This document shows, piece after piece, positions 63,964 to 64,000 of a stretch of 64,000 nucleotides of DNA. The position numbers and the translations under genes are program-made. The stretch's first letter is position 1; each line of letters opens with the position of its first letter. Source of the stretch: Burkholderia sp052045245 (GTDB lineage: Bacteria > Pseudomonadota > Gammaproteobacteria > Burkholderiales > Burkholderiaceae); NCBI RefSeq assembly GCF_052045245.1, contig NZ_JBQEON010000001.1:186001-250000 (forward strand), read 5' to 3'. The notes under the pieces were generated by a model. That model had not been told where the DNA came from. It did no database searches and worked only from the letters and a program-made list of their open reading frames with translations.

Positions 63964-64000
63964 ATGAACATTCTGTACAAGACCAGCGCCACGAGCACAG
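63964..64000 (+). CDS. ohr: Organic hydroperoxide resistance protein Ohr (partial)
   Basis: The first 12 codons are MNILYKTSATST, the beginning of Ohr/OsmC peroxidases (thiol-dependent reduction of organic hydroperoxides). It runs off the right edge. GACAGGAGC precedes the ATG. The OhrR operator and the adjacent regulator support the call. Confidence 0.88.
   Translation, partial: MNILYKTSATST

Overview
This window looks like chromosome 1 of a Burkholderia cepacia complex strain. The host DNA is very GC-rich with strong G/C third-position bias. It carries the classic Burkholderia lipase and lipase-foldase pair, a BPSS1780-family membrane protein, and the beta-proteobacterial rpsU-yqeY-dnaG-rpoD macromolecular-synthesis cluster next to tsaD. 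No rRNA and no CRISPR array is visible. One tRNA gene is present.

Layout. 1-9.3 kb: 5' part of a polyamine-type ABC ATPase gene diverging from a MocR regulator, lipase foldase and lipase, an OprC-type copper TonB receptor with a DUF2946 protein, cytochrome b561, a Pr6Pr-like membrane protein and an NlpD-like lipoprotein. 9.6-20.8 kb: small secreted or unknown proteins, gnd, a translationally coupled sirtuin/DUF938 methyltransferase pair behind a structured leader, an LLM oxidoreductase, a YbiO-like mechanosensitive channel, a ClsC-like cardiolipin synthase, and two gene remnants (LprI-like and S53 peptidase).

21.0-37.3 kb is a foreign, less GC-rich Tn7-like transposon of about 16.3 kb. Both ends start TGTGCCGTTA. 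Its right end carries tnsA-tnsB fused in one gene, tnsC (tniB) and tniQ; a divergent DUF6471 gene lies next to them. The cargo is a 2,198-residue SF1 helicase/nuclease (DUF4011-type, with a transglutaminase-like N-terminal region), a DUF4236 membrane protein with an LprI-like C-terminus, and the 5' fragment of an RloC/PrrC-like AAA ATPase gene cut off at the left end. The element lies 30 bp beyond the 3' end of a tRNA-Ile2(CAU) gene and separates that tRNA from its presumed intrinsic terminator, which now sits 16 kb away at 21,003-21,037. The large helicase and its partner are the best candidate for an undescribed defence system here.

37.3-64 kb is core genome: tRNA, rpoD, dnaG, yqeY, rpsU, a HI0933-like flavoprotein, tsaD, folE2, the isoprenoid block dxs-ispA-xseB, a Rieske oxygenase, a sulfurtransferase, a dienelactone hydrolase-like protein, NADH dehydrogenase II, polA almost touching a divergent LOG-family gene, a PXPV-repeat protein, AMP nucleosidase, a DUF2782-like protein, homoserine kinase and a BPSS1780 membrane protein. 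It ends with the peroxide-sensing ohrR gene and the first codons of ohr, each preceded by palindromic OhrR-type boxes.
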